NCBI RefSeq assembly: GCF_033446605.1
Contig: NZ_JAWQUO010000011.1
Location: 78,789-142,788 of the forward strand
DNA: 64,000 nt
DNA from: Iodobacter sp025352645
Lineage (GTDB): Bacteria; Pseudomonadota; Gammaproteobacteria; Burkholderiales; Chitinibacteraceae
Direction: 5' to 3'
The number at the start of each line of letters is the position of its first letter. Positions within the stretch are counted from its first letter, which is position 1. The translations under genes were made by a program, and so were the position numbers. Positions 43,879 through 51,898 of the stretch are shown here, piece by piece. The notes under the pieces are model-generated. The model was not told where the DNA came from, made no database searches, and saw only the letters and a list, made by a program, of their open reading frames with translations.

Positions 43879-44192
43879 CGAATCACCTTTAAAATAGACA
43901 AGCCCAGCTCGTAAACCGAGCCCTGCTCAATCTGGTGGCAGCGCACTACCCTTACCCGCACAGCCAGTGGCTCTCTTGGCCCAGCACCATCTGATGGCGG
44001 CATCACAAACAGATCAAATTTTTCATCGGGCCGTGGCACATAGTTGGTCTCTACCGTTAATCCGGTTACGCTTAAATCAGTGCAGTTACCGTAATATGCA
44101 GGACCAAAATCCAGAGGCCTTATTTTAACTTTGCACTTAACGGGAATGCGCAAGGCATCGCGTTTATTGTGGTCATTCAAGCCGGCTTTCAT
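43875..44192 (-). CDS. PilZ-domain protein (predicted c-di-GMP receptor)
   Basis: The 105-residue single-domain protein has the two cyclic di-GMP-binding motifs: RxxxR as Arg11-Asp-Ala-Leu-Arg15 and DxSxxG as Asp39-Leu-Ser41-Val-Thr-Gly44. It could control motility or surface functions by binding c-di-GMP. It is the first gene of a two-gene unit with the SRPBCC protein. A MITE-like element lies 60 bases upstream. Confidence 0.92.
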   Translation of the reverse strand: MKAGLNDHNKRDALRIPVKCKVKIRPLDFGPAYYGNCTDLSVTGLTVETNYVPRPDEKFDLFVMPPSDGAGPREPLAVRVRVVRCHQIEQGSVYELGLSILKVIR

Positions 44193-44251
44193 GGAGAAAA
44201 TCCTGTTGGATGGCGCTCGAAAAAGAAAGAATATCAGCTAAACTTGTTTTC

Positions 44252-44419
44252 TGATTATGTCTCTTGCTCAATGAGCTCTGTGCAGATGGGTTTCTTAAGT
44301 GTTGGGCTTGGTTTTTGAATGTGTAGGGCGGGTGAAACCCGCGAGCCATGCTGAAGAAATACGCGGGTTTCACCCGCCCTACGATATTTATAATGAAATT
44401 GAGCAAGAGACATAATCAG
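44252..44419. mobile_element. MITE-like element, copy 2, with 9-bp flanking direct repeat
   Basis: The ends ctgattatgtctcttgctca and tgagcaagagacataatcag are perfect 20-base inverted repeats (22 with the inner at). The 168-base interior holds a gtagggcgggtgaaacccgc / gcgggtttcacccgccctac hairpin. The 9-base direct repeat acttgtttt flanks it (44243-44251; 44421-44429, one base beyond the right end). No ORF is inside. Confidence 0.8.
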
Positions 44420-44478
44420 GACTTGTTTTATGCCGTATTCACAATCTTAGTTCGAGAATGCCCCAAGGAGGAGAGATC

Positions 44479-44697
44479 ATGTCGGATATTTCTGGGATAA
44501 AATCCTACGTTGTTAGCCTAAATCAAGCGCTCAAACAAACATCAACGCAAACCACTCAGCAGCTAGAACAAATTGCCTCACGCGTGGCAAAAAAAGCAGA
44601 TGCCGCCACCGATGTAGGCCTCGCCAGCATTCAGCGCGCCAACGCAACCAATGAGGCGCTAGGCGAGTATCGCAATAAAATTGATACTTTTGCTTAA
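44479..44697 (+). CDS. Small unrecognised protein, helical
   Basis: The 72-residue ORF has a very strong ribosome-binding site (aaggaggaga) before the ATG at 44479. That supports this start over the in-frame one 7 codons upstream. The sequence is polar, Gln/Ala/Thr-rich and helical (SLNQALKQTSTQTTQQLEQI, then RANATNEALGEYRNKI), with no signal peptide or cysteines. It loosely resembles small motility-associated (YjfB-like) proteins, but I would not assign it. A hairpin follows. Confidence 0.65.
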   Translation: MSDISGIKSYVVSLNQALKQTSTQTTQQLEQIASRVAKKADAATDVGLASIQRANATNEALGEYRNKIDTFA

Positions 44698-44753
44698 TAA
44701 GACATTAAACAACACATCATTGATTCGGCTTGCCTTTACCCGCAGCCGCTAAT

Positions 44754-44790
44754 GGGCGCATCACGATTGATATCGGATGCGCCCGTTTGG
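44754..44790 (+). terminator. Hairpin downstream of the small ORF
   Basis: The stem gggcgcatc / gatgcgccc with an inner cgat / atcg pair is followed by a short T stretch (cgttt). It lies between convergent genes and could serve both. Confidence 0.65.
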
Positions 44791-44795
44791 GCTAT

Positions 44796-46253
44796 TTAAA
44801 CATCCCGCGTTACACGCAAGACTTCTTCTAGCGTTGTTTCACCCTCTAAAACACGGCGAACACCATACTGACGCAGGCTTAGCATGCCTTGGCTGCTGGC
44901 ATAAAGCTTCATCGCCTGCTCGGTAGCCCGCTCATGCATCATGCTACGCAGCGTTTCATCAACCACCAGCAGTTCATACAAGCCACTGCGGCCACGATAG
45001 CCGCTCTGCTTACATTCAGGGCAACCTACAGCACGATAAATCAGCTTGTCGCTGCCTAATTGCTCAGTGGTTAAAGCATCTGCTGTATGTAGCTGACGGC
45101 AAGCTGGGCATAAGCGACGGGCTAGCCGCTGGGCCAACACACCTAATAAAGACGATGCCAGTAAGAATGGCTCGATCCCCATATCCACCAAACGCGTCAC
45201 CGCACTGGCCGCGTCATTAGTGTGCAGGGTGGCCAACACCAAGTGCCCCGTCAGCGATGCTTGCACGGCAATTTGCGCGGTTTCTAAATCACGAATTTCG
45301 CCAATCATCACCACGTCTGGGTCTTGGCGCAAAATGGCCCGCAGCGCACGAGAAAAAGTCATATCAATCCGCGTGCTAACTTGGGTTTGCCCCACGCCAT
45401 CTAGATCGTACTCAATCGGGTCTTCTACCGTCATGATATTGCTGGATTGTGCATCCATACCGCTCATCGCGGCATACAGCGTGGTGGTTTTCCCCGAGCC
45501 AGTTGGCCCAGTCACCAAGATAATGCCGTGCGGCTGAGCGAGCAGCTTTTCTAAAGTAGCCAGCGTATCTGCCGCCATCCCCAGCTTGGCAAGATTTAAG
45601 CGCCCTGCTGATTTATCCAATAAACGCAGCACCACGCGTTCGCCGTGACCAGTAGGCAGGGTAGACACCCGCACATCCACTGGGCGGCCCGCTATGCGTA
45701 AGGTAATCCGGCCATCTTGTGGCAGGCGTTTTTCGGCGATATCGAGGCCCGCCATCACCTTAATCCGCGATACTAGCGCGGCATGCAAGGCACGCTTAGG
45801 CTCGATCACATCGGCTAGGCGGCCATCGATACGAAACCGCACTACCGAGCGCGTTTCAAATGGCTCGATATGCACATCCGATGCGTTTTCACGCAGGGCT
45901 TCGGTAAGGAGCGCGTTAATCAGCCGAATAATCGGCGCATCATCTTCGGTTTCAAGCAGATCTTCAATTTCGGGCAAGTCTTGCGCAAGGCGGGATAAAT
46001 CTAGATTTTCTTCCAGATCATCCACCACCATGGCCGCGCCGCTGCCTTGGCCAAATAATTGCGATAGCTGCGCCTCAAACTCAGCCGCGTCAACCACCGA
46101 GATATTTAATGGCCTAGCAGCAACACGGCGTAATTCGTTTAAGGCAGAAAAATCCCCGCCTTTACGAAACAGTACCGAAACCGAATCGGCCTCATGCAAA
46201 ACATCCACCACGCCGCGATCGCGGGCAAAGTGATACGGCACTAAACGACTCAT
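44796..46253 (-). CDS. gspE: Type II secretion ATPase GspE
   Basis: The 485-residue cytoplasmic ATPase powers pseudopilus assembly. Walker A GPTGSGKTTT lies at 249-258. The Asp box, DPDVVMIGEIRD (Walker B) and LATLHTNDAASAVTRL (His box) follow, with the four-cysteine zinc motif (CPAC and CPEC) at about 385-420. Its start overlaps the gspD stop in an ATGA arrangement. It is the last of three gsp genes here; gspF and the pseudopilin genes are not adjacent. Confidence 0.96.
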   Translation of the reverse strand: MSRLVPYHFARDRGVVDVLHEADSVSVLFRKGGDFSALNELRRVAARPLNISVVDAAEFEAQLSQLFGQGSGAAMVVDDLEENLDLSRLAQDLPEIEDLLETEDDAPIIRLINALLTEALRENASDVHIEPFETRSVVRFRIDGRLADVIEPKRALHAALVSRIKVMAGLDIAEKRLPQDGRITLRIAGRPVDVRVSTLPTGHGERVVLRLLDKSAGRLNLAKLGMAADTLATLEKLLAQPHGIILVTGPTGSGKTTTLYAAMSGMDAQSSNIMTVEDPIEYDLDGVGQTQVSTRIDMTFSRALRAILRQDPDVVMIGEIRDLETAQIAVQASLTGHLVLATLHTNDAASAVTRLVDMGIEPFLLASSLLGVLAQRLARRLCPACRQLHTADALTTEQLGSDKLIYRAVGCPECKQSGYRGRSGLYELLVVDETLRSMMHERATEQAMKLYASSQGMLSLRQYGVRRVLEGETTLEEVLRVTRDV

Positions 46254-48292
46254 GGTTTAACTACCGGATCTGATGGAGTAAGCGGCGTTGCTTTGCGCGC
46301 ATCAATCACTTCGGGCAAGGCCACCGCAGGCATTTCTGGCAAGACAAAGCTCGCTGGACGCTCAAAGTGATTTTGCTCAGCACGTAAATACTGATAGCGA
46401 TCAGATGAGAGCGCGCGTGTTGCATCGGCATCTCTTAGCACCACAGGGCGTAGAAACACCATCAGATTTACTTTCTGTGATGAACGATCCTCATAGCGGA
46501 AAAAAGCCCCCAGATAGGGAATATCGCCCAGTAAAGGTACTTGGCTGCGCTTTACCGTTACCCGATCCTCGATCAGCCCACCCAGCACAATAATCTGCCC
46601 ATCATCGACTAATACTTTGGAATCAATCGAGCGCGTTTTGGTCGCTAAACCCGCACCATTGGTAATCACCGATGGATCGATGCTTGAGACTTCCTGATAC
46701 ACCGTTAACGTAATACTGCCGCCTTCCGATACTTGGGGGCGAACGCGTAATTTAATCCCTACATCTTTACGCTCAATCGATACAAATGGATTGGTATTGG
46801 CATTAGCAGATGCCTGCGAGCCAGTAATGATCGGGATATTTTGCCCAACCATGATCTTGGCTTCTTCATTATCCAAGGTCATTAAATTTGGCGTGGAGAG
46901 CACATTGCCATCACCACTATCTTGCAGTGCGGAGGCTAACACCCCCAAGGTAGGTGTGCGGCCATTTACTGGATTGCCATTGAGAATACCCAAGCTTAAG
47001 CCGCCCGGAATCACCGATGGATCTTTAGTGGCAATCCCTTTAAGCAAAGAGCCCAAGCCATTTAATGAGGCAGCGCCCACGGCAGAAACGTTTTCGTTGC
47101 CCCCAGCCAGCAGCCACTGCACCCCAAACGCCCCCGCCTTCGATACATTCACCTCTGCAATCATCGCCTCGACATACACCTGAGCACGGCGCACATCCAG
47201 CTTATCGATCACCGAGCGCAGGTTGTTATAGATATTGTCCGGCGCGGTAATCACCAAGGAATTGGTCATATTGTCGGCTTGAATCATCACATTTACGCCG
47301 CCAATTTGTACATTTGCTGCGGCGGATGTAGGCGCGGCTGGCGCACTGGCTGGCATGCCCCCAGCAGGGCTGGCGCTCATGCTGCTTGCAGGCGCGGCGG
47401 CCGTTGAGCCAGAATCTTGCCCGGTCATAATCCCCTTTAGGGTATTGGCAAGCTTGGCGGCTTCGGCATTTTTTAAATACACCACATGGATATTGCCACC
47501 TGATGAGCCTTGGTTATCCATGGTTGCGGCCAGCTTTTTAATTTGCTGTGCATGGGTTAAATTTTCACTGCGCACCATCAAGCTATTGCTGCGCAAATCC
47601 GGCACCACAATACTGCGCTTTACACCTTCGGCCGCAGGCATACTTTGGTTAACGCCCTGTACCATAATTTCTGGCATTAGGCGCGCCAAGTTTTGCGCCA
47701 CATCCACCGCCGAAGCATATTTGAGCGAAACGGAAAAAATATCTGAGCTGGCAGGCTGATCAATTCGCTCAATAATCTGATTTAGGCGGCGGATATTGTC
47801 CGCATAATCCGTAATTACCAGCGTATTGCTACCTGGATAGGCCGCAATCGTATTATTCGGGCTAATCAGCGGGCGCAGAATCGGTACCATTTGCACCGCC
47901 GATTCATACTTCATCGGGTAAACCTGCGTCACCATGCTGTCACCTGATAACTTCATGCCGCGATTACCGGTATTACTGTAATGCTGCTTGGCATCGGCTT
48001 CTGGCAGCACCTTCACCACCCCACTCGACTCCACCGCAGTAAAACCTTGCTGGCGTAAAGCCGATAATAAAATCGGAAAAACCATTTCTTTACTGACGGC
48101 TTGGCTAGACACAATATTTAAAGTGCCTTTTACCCGCGGATCAATGACAAAGTTTTTACCTGAAATCAAACCAATCGCTTTAATGGTGGATTCGATATCA
48201 GCATTAACAAAATTAAGCGTGACTTTATCATCGGCAGCAATCGTTAACTGGGATGCTAAAAGGCAGGCAAGTAGGAAGGGGCGCAGAATCAT
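46250..48292 (-). CDS. gspD: Type II secretion secretin GspD
   Basis: The 680-residue outer-membrane channel subunit has a signal peptide (MILRPFLLACLLASQLTIAA), N0-N3 domains (FVNADIESTIKAIGLISGKNFVIDPRVKG, then repeated IERIDQP and IDKLDVRRAQVYVEAMIAEV), and the C-terminal secretin domain (NVLSTPNLMTLDNEEAKIMVGQNIPI, VLGGLIEDRV). A Ser/Ala/Pro/Met-rich insert lies near residues 310-345 in the N3 domain. I chose the ATG at 48292 because it gives the signal peptide; the frame is open 22 codons upstream into gspC. Confidence 0.95.
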   Translation of the reverse strand: MILRPFLLACLLASQLTIAADDKVTLNFVNADIESTIKAIGLISGKNFVIDPRVKGTLNIVSSQAVSKEMVFPILLSALRQQGFTAVESSGVVKVLPEADAKQHYSNTGNRGMKLSGDSMVTQVYPMKYESAVQMVPILRPLISPNNTIAAYPGSNTLVITDYADNIRRLNQIIERIDQPASSDIFSVSLKYASAVDVAQNLARLMPEIMVQGVNQSMPAAEGVKRSIVVPDLRSNSLMVRSENLTHAQQIKKLAATMDNQGSSGGNIHVVYLKNAEAAKLANTLKGIMTGQDSGSTAAAPASSMSASPAGGMPASAPAAPTSAAANVQIGGVNVMIQADNMTNSLVITAPDNIYNNLRSVIDKLDVRRAQVYVEAMIAEVNVSKAGAFGVQWLLAGGNENVSAVGAASLNGLGSLLKGIATKDPSVIPGGLSLGILNGNPVNGRTPTLGVLASALQDSGDGNVLSTPNLMTLDNEEAKIMVGQNIPIITGSQASANANTNPFVSIERKDVGIKLRVRPQVSEGGSITLTVYQEVSSIDPSVITNGAGLATKTRSIDSKVLVDDGQIIVLGGLIEDRVTVKRSQVPLLGDIPYLGAFFRYEDRSSQKVNLMVFLRPVVLRDADATRALSSDRYQYLRAEQNHFERPASFVLPEMPAVALPEVIDARKATPLTPSDPVVKP

Positions 48293-48305
48293 GGGATTTA
48301 ACAAC

Positions 48306-49121
48306 TCAAGGCTGAATAAGATATTGCAAATTGACCGAGCTGCCGTTGCGAAGCACAACGAGCAACACTTGGGGCTGCTGACTAAAAACAGTATAAATCA
48401 AAGAAATATCGGCGACTTGAGCCAAGTTTTGGCCATTAATCGTTTTAATCACATCGCCGTTTTGTAATTGCAACAACCTAGAAAAAGGCTGAGTCGCAAT
48501 ATTATCAATTTGGATACCGCCTTCACGGTAAGTAGATAGGCCTTTGGCCCAATCCGCCACATTAGCCCCCTGCATCGCTCCCGCTAATTGGCCACGCGAA
48601 AGCGTTGCTTGAGCCGCCGCTGCAGCAGGCGCATTATTTGAAGGGGTGGCAGGGAGTAAAGCGCCGCTAGCTAGCACAGGCACGCTGTTGTGGCCTTCCA
48701 ACATCAAGGTTTGACGACGACCGTTATCATCTAACACCACATGGTCGGCAGCAATTTCAATCAGTTTGATATTACCTTGCAGAGTTTGCCCAACTTGCGC
48801 CGCCACAGCGCTGGCTTCCAGCCCAGTAAAAATCGCCGCCCCATAACCTTTTTGCCCCGCAATCACCGCTAAAAGCTTTGCTTGCAGCGTTGAAACGGTA
48901 GTGGCTTGGCTAGTATCACTACCAAACCAATCTTGTGCCACAGAAAAATCTTGTGCGCGCTGAGCAGATATTTCTAAAGGAAGAATCAAGCGTAAAGCCT
49001 GAGGACTCGGCTCAAAAACACGCCAAAATAGTCCGGCCAATAGCCATAACAATACGCAAAGTAAGACTGGCTGTACTTTTGCTATAAGAATAGTGAGATG
49101 AGACAGTCTGAAAGCTTTCAC
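48306..49121 (-). CDS. gspC: Type II secretion protein GspC with PDZ domain
   Basis: The 271-residue inner-membrane component links the inner-membrane platform to the GspD secretin. It has one N-terminal transmembrane helix (about 15-35), the periplasmic HR domain (KLLAVIAGQKGYGAAIFTG, HVVLDDNGRRQTL), and a C-terminal PDZ domain (GGIQIDNIATQPFSRLLQLQNGDVIKTINGQNL). It starts with GTG at 49121. It heads a C-D-E operon, with 13 bases to gspD. The PDZ domain is often linked to substrate recognition. Confidence 0.93.
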   Translation of the reverse strand: MKAFRLSHLTILIAKVQPVLLCVLLWLLAGLFWRVFEPSPQALRLILPLEISAQRAQDFSVAQDWFGSDTSQATTVSTLQAKLLAVIAGQKGYGAAIFTGLEASAVAAQVGQTLQGNIKLIEIAADHVVLDDNGRRQTLMLEGHNSVPVLASGALLPATPSNNAPAAAAAQATLSRGQLAGAMQGANVADWAKGLSTYREGGIQIDNIATQPFSRLLQLQNGDVIKTINGQNLAQVADISLIYTVFSQQPQVLLVVLRNGSSVNLQYLIQP

Positions 49122-49211
49122 GAAGACAAGGTACTTTGCACAAATGGGAAGCTCATTTATACCGTAAAGCCCCCTAACTGACTACCGCATAGATATTTCA
49201 ATCAAAAGGTG

Positions 49212-49240
49212 TTGACACGTTTTTTAGGGCATGATCTAAT
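49212..49240 (+). promoter_or_regulatory. Sigma-70 promoter of the tRNA array
   Basis: TTGACA (49212-49217) and TCTAAT (49235-49240) are separated by 17 bases. They lie 154 bases before the first tRNA-Val and are followed by GC-rich gcgcacc, as in stringently controlled stable-RNA promoters. Confidence 0.8.
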
Positions 49241-49318
49241 GCGCACCTCTTTCGAGACAGGGTAAGCAGCTCAGTAAGCAGGGCCGCTATTCGGTAGCTA
49301 AAGATTTGTTGTTTAAGA

Positions 49319-49393
49319 GGTGACGTAGCTCTGTTGCTAGAGTTGTCTCCTTGTACGTTTGATCTCTTTAAGCGTACTAAATGTTTTATAGAT
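49319..49393 (+). repeat. Leader module of the tRNA array, original copy
   Basis: aggtgacgtagctctgttgc then tagagttgtctccttgtacg...gcgtactaaatgttttatagat. The part from tgctagag onward is repeated before each later tRNA-Val. It includes a gtacg / cgtac hairpin. Confidence 0.75.
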
Positions 49394-49469
49394 GGGTGAT
49401 TAGCTCAGTTGGTAGAGCGTCTGCCTTACACGCAGAATGTCGGCGGTTCGACCCCGTCATCACCCACCA
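49394..49469 (+). tRNA. tRNA-Val (TAC), copy 1
   Basis: The acceptor arms GGGTGAT / ATCACCC pair, followed by A and encoded CCA. The anticodon loop CTTACAC gives TAC. The D-arm AGCTCAGTTGGTAGAG and T-arm GGCGGTTCGACCCCGTC are intact. Confidence 0.97.
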
Positions 49470-49511
49470 CTTAGCAATAAGTGTTGTAGTAAGAATTAGT
49501 TATGCAACTGA

Positions 49512-49588
49512 GGAGTGGTAGTTCAGTTGGTTAGAATACCGGCCTGTCACGCCGGGGGTCGCGGGTTCGAGTCCCGTCCGCTCCGCCA
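49512..49588 (+). tRNA. tRNA-Asp (GTC), copy 1
   Basis: The acceptor arms GGAGTGG / CCGCTCC pair with one G-T, then discriminator G and encoded CCA. The anticodon loop CTGTCAC gives GTC. It lies 42 bases after tRNA-Val copy 1. Confidence 0.97.
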
Positions 49589-49622
49589 ACTCATAACTGG
49601 TTTGTTTTACAGATTTACAGAT

Positions 49623-49697
49623 GGGTGATTAGCTCAGTTGCTAGAGTTGTCTCCTTGTACGTTTGATCTCTTTCAGCGTACTAAATGTTTTATAGAT
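49623..49697 (+). repeat. Truncated tRNA-Val 5' half fused to leader module, copy 1
   Basis: gggtgattagctcagttg is the first 18 bases of tRNA-Val; after the D-arm it switches to ctagagttgtctccttgtac and the rest of the leader. It lacks the anticodon and T-arm, so it is not a functional tRNA. Confidence 0.85.
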
Positions 49698-49773
49698 GGG
49701 TGATTAGCTCAGTTGGTAGAGCGTCTGCCTTACACGCAGAATGTCGGCGGTTCGACCCCGTCATCACCCACCA
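49698..49773 (+). tRNA. tRNA-Val (TAC), copy 2
   Basis: Identical to copy 1 over all 76 bases, with encoded CCA. It starts 304 bases after copy 1. Confidence 0.97.
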
Positions 49774-49809
49774 CTTAGTCGAATAAGTGTTGTTTTAAAA
49801 TACCGCTGC

Positions 49810-49886
49810 GGAGTGGTAGTTCAGTTGGTTAGAATACCGGCCTGTCACGCCGGGGGTCGCGGGTTCGAGTCCCGTCCGCTCCGCCA
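49810..49886 (+). tRNA. tRNA-Asp (GTC), copy 2
   Basis: Identical to copy 1 in the mature sequence; the spacers before (36 bases) and after it differ from those around copies 1 and 3. Confidence 0.97.
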
Positions 49887-49920
49887 AGTATCTTTGGATT
49901 TGTTGTATAGATGTATTAAT

Positions 49921-49995
49921 GGGTGATTAGCTCAGTTGCTAGAGTTGTCTCCTTGTACGTTTGATCTCTTTAAGCGTACTAAATGTTTTATAGAT
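49921..49995 (+). repeat. Truncated tRNA-Val 5' half fused to leader module, copy 2
   Basis: Same fusion as at 49623; the leader part reads ctctttaagcgtac as in the original leader. Confidence 0.85.
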
Positions 49996-50071
49996 GGGTG
50001 ATTAGCTCAGTTGGTAGAGCGTCTGCCTTACACGCAGAATGTCGGCGGTTCGACCCCGTCATCACCCACCA
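49996..50071 (+). tRNA. tRNA-Val (TAC), copy 3
   Basis: Identical to copy 1. It is followed by the same cttagcaataagtgttgtag spacer as copy 1, so units 1 and 3 are near-identical 304-base repeats. Confidence 0.97.
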
Positions 50072-50113
50072 CTTAGCAATAAGTGTTGTAGTAAGAATTA
50101 GTTATGCAACTGA

Positions 50114-50190
50114 GGAGTGGTAGTTCAGTTGGTTAGAATACCGGCCTGTCACGCCGGGGGTCGCGGGTTCGAGTCCCGTCCGCTCCGCCA
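50114..50190 (+). tRNA. tRNA-Asp (GTC), copy 3
   Basis: Identical to copy 1, including the flanking aactcataactggtttg spacer. Confidence 0.97.
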
Positions 50191-50224
50191 ACTCATAACT
50201 GGTTTGTTTTACAGATTTACAGAT

Positions 50225-50299
50225 GGGTGATTAGCTCAGTTGCTAGAGTTGTCTCCTTGTACGTTTGATCTCTTTCAGCGTACCAAATTTTTTATAGAT
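50225..50299 (+). repeat. Truncated tRNA-Val 5' half fused to leader module, copy 3
   Basis: Same fusion as at 49623. The leader part differs by small changes (ctttcagcgtaccaaatttt). Confidence 0.85.
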
Positions 50300-50375
50300 G
50301 GGTGATTAGCTCAGTTGGTAGAGCGTCTGCCTTACACGCAGAATGTCGGCGGTTCGACCCCGTCATCACCCACCA
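50300..50375 (+). tRNA. tRNA-Val (TAC), copy 4
   Basis: Identical mature sequence; the last tRNA of the array. It is followed by unrelated sequence with no clear terminator hairpin and no tRNA-Asp. Confidence 0.97.
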
Positions 50376-50566
50376 CCCCTTCTGCGTTAGCTCTGTCCTT
50401 CGTATCAAGCCTCCCTAAAAACATTCAGTAAGTCGACTAAATCCCAATACCATTCATCTATTTGTTGTTGCACAACCACTATTTTTTTGTTTTTTATGCT
50501 TCAGCCATCGCAAAGAAGAGATGCAACCGCTAAACTGGCAGCCTCTTAGCAAGGTGGTAACCATTT

Positions 50567-51715
50567 ATGAATTCTCCCCTTGCCATGGCCTCACGCATAT
50601 CAACACGCATCATCTCTCTTGCACTTGTTGCAGGCGTTGTGGCCTTGCTCTTATTTATCTTAGCTGAACAGCTAAGCCCAATTGCCTACCTGCTTGAAGC
50701 ATGGTTCGCTGCTTGTGCGATTGCTCTTGTCTTACGCAAAAAGCATAAAGCCACTCCAAACAATCCAAATACAGAAACTGGTGCGCTAGATGATATTGCC
50801 TATTGTTTGCCCGACCTAATCTGGAAGATTAACTTTGCCAGCCGCAGCGTCAGCCCCTTAAACAATGTTTTTGCCGATATCCATCCCCTAGCTACTGAAG
50901 AAAACAAAAAAATATCCGTACTCTTTCCGCCTAGGATTTCACGTCAGTATCTAGAAGCCCTGATTTCTGTACAAAGCACCCAATGCACTCAGGCATTTGA
51001 ATATCAATTAAGCGGTAGCGATCAAGTTAAACGTTATTTTGAAGCACGCTTACTGCCACAATCATCCCGTGAATGCTTGGCGATGATTCGTGATATCACC
51101 CATGTAAAGGACACCGAGCAAGCGCTGCTTAATCAACAATTGTTTGTGCATCAAATTATTGATTCCAGCCCTAATTTAATTTTTGTACGCGATAAGCATG
51201 GCCGCTTCTTATTAGTAAACCGTGCTACCCAAACACAATTGGGGCATGAATTATTAGTGCAATCGCATATGGGCTTAGTTGATTCGCCACAGCCATTTAC
51301 GCTGGGTGATAAAGACGTGCTAGAAAATGGCGAAACCATACGCCATTTAGATTCATGGATCATGCCAGATAATCAATTGCATTGGTTTGATATCACCAAG
51401 CTACCGATTGTGCGCGATGAAAACACTTATATTTTATCCATTGCGATGGATATTTCGCACTTAAAAAGCACCGAAGCCGCGATGGAGCATTTCCAACATT
51501 TAGTCCGCGATGTGGCAGATGCCCTACCTGCGCGCTTTTTCTTAATTGAAAAAGGCCTGATTACCTTTGCAAACAAGGGTGCAGAAGAATTATTTAATCA
51601 AAGCTCCCTAACAGGTAAAACAATAGATAGTTTGATTGATGCAAATGCAGACCCTAGCAGCTACCAAATCATTGATATCGCCAGTAGCTCTAATCAGCTA
51701 CTTATTTTTAAATAA
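50567..51715 (+). CDS. Membrane-bound PAS-domain protein lacking an output domain
   Basis: The 382-residue protein has two N-terminal transmembrane helices (about residues 15-60) and then PAS-like units: about 75-180 (VKRYFEARLLPQSSRECLAMIRDITHVKD), 185-305 (IIDSSPNLIFVRDKHGRFLLVNRATQTQLG, LSIAMDISHLK) and a short third starting near 312 (LPARFFLIEKGLITFANKGAEELF). The ORF ends within the third unit, and no kinase, GGDEF, EAL or MCP domain follows. It may be a stand-alone sensor partner or a truncated regulator. An aaggtgg site supports the start. It is separated from the phospholipase C gene by 183 bases. Confidence 0.8.
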   Translation: MNSPLAMASRISTRIISLALVAGVVALLLFILAEQLSPIAYLLEAWFAACAIALVLRKKHKATPNNPNTETGALDDIAYCLPDLIWKINFASRSVSPLNNVFADIHPLATEENKKISVLFPPRISRQYLEALISVQSTQCTQAFEYQLSGSDQVKRYFEARLLPQSSRECLAMIRDITHVKDTEQALLNQQLFVHQIIDSSPNLIFVRDKHGRFLLVNRATQTQLGHELLVQSHMGLVDSPQPFTLGDKDVLENGETIRHLDSWIMPDNQLHWFDITKLPIVRDENTYILSIAMDISHLKSTEAAMEHFQHLVRDVADALPARFFLIEKGLITFANKGAEELFNQSSLTGKTIDSLIDANADPSSYQIIDIASSSNQLLIFK

Positions 51716-51898
51716 GCAGCTGATCAGAGCTAATAGCAAGATTCTACAATGAATGTGCTAGCCCATATTCGGTGAAGGACATGCATGCCTGTTTATTAGT
51801 ACAAGGGCTTATTTGCTATAAACCAGCCATAAATTCGACAGGCTGCTTGCCCTTAGCCTATCAACGGCGCTAGTAAACCTTTATGCCACCGCATTAAT

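Noticed and set aside
45694..46233. 179-residue plus-strand ORF antisense to gspE
   Set aside because: Ser/Arg-rich composition and exact overlap with conserved GspE coding sequence.
49741..49926. 61-residue ORF across tRNA-Val and tRNA-Asp
   Set aside because: It is a translation of tRNA-Asp and spacer (the familiar spurious VVVQLVRIPACHAGGRGFESRPLR pattern), not a protein gene.
49394..50375. CRISPR-like regular spacing of repeats
   Set aside because: The repeats are whole tRNA genes and leader modules of about 300 bases; there are no 25-40 base repeats with unique spacers and no cas genes.
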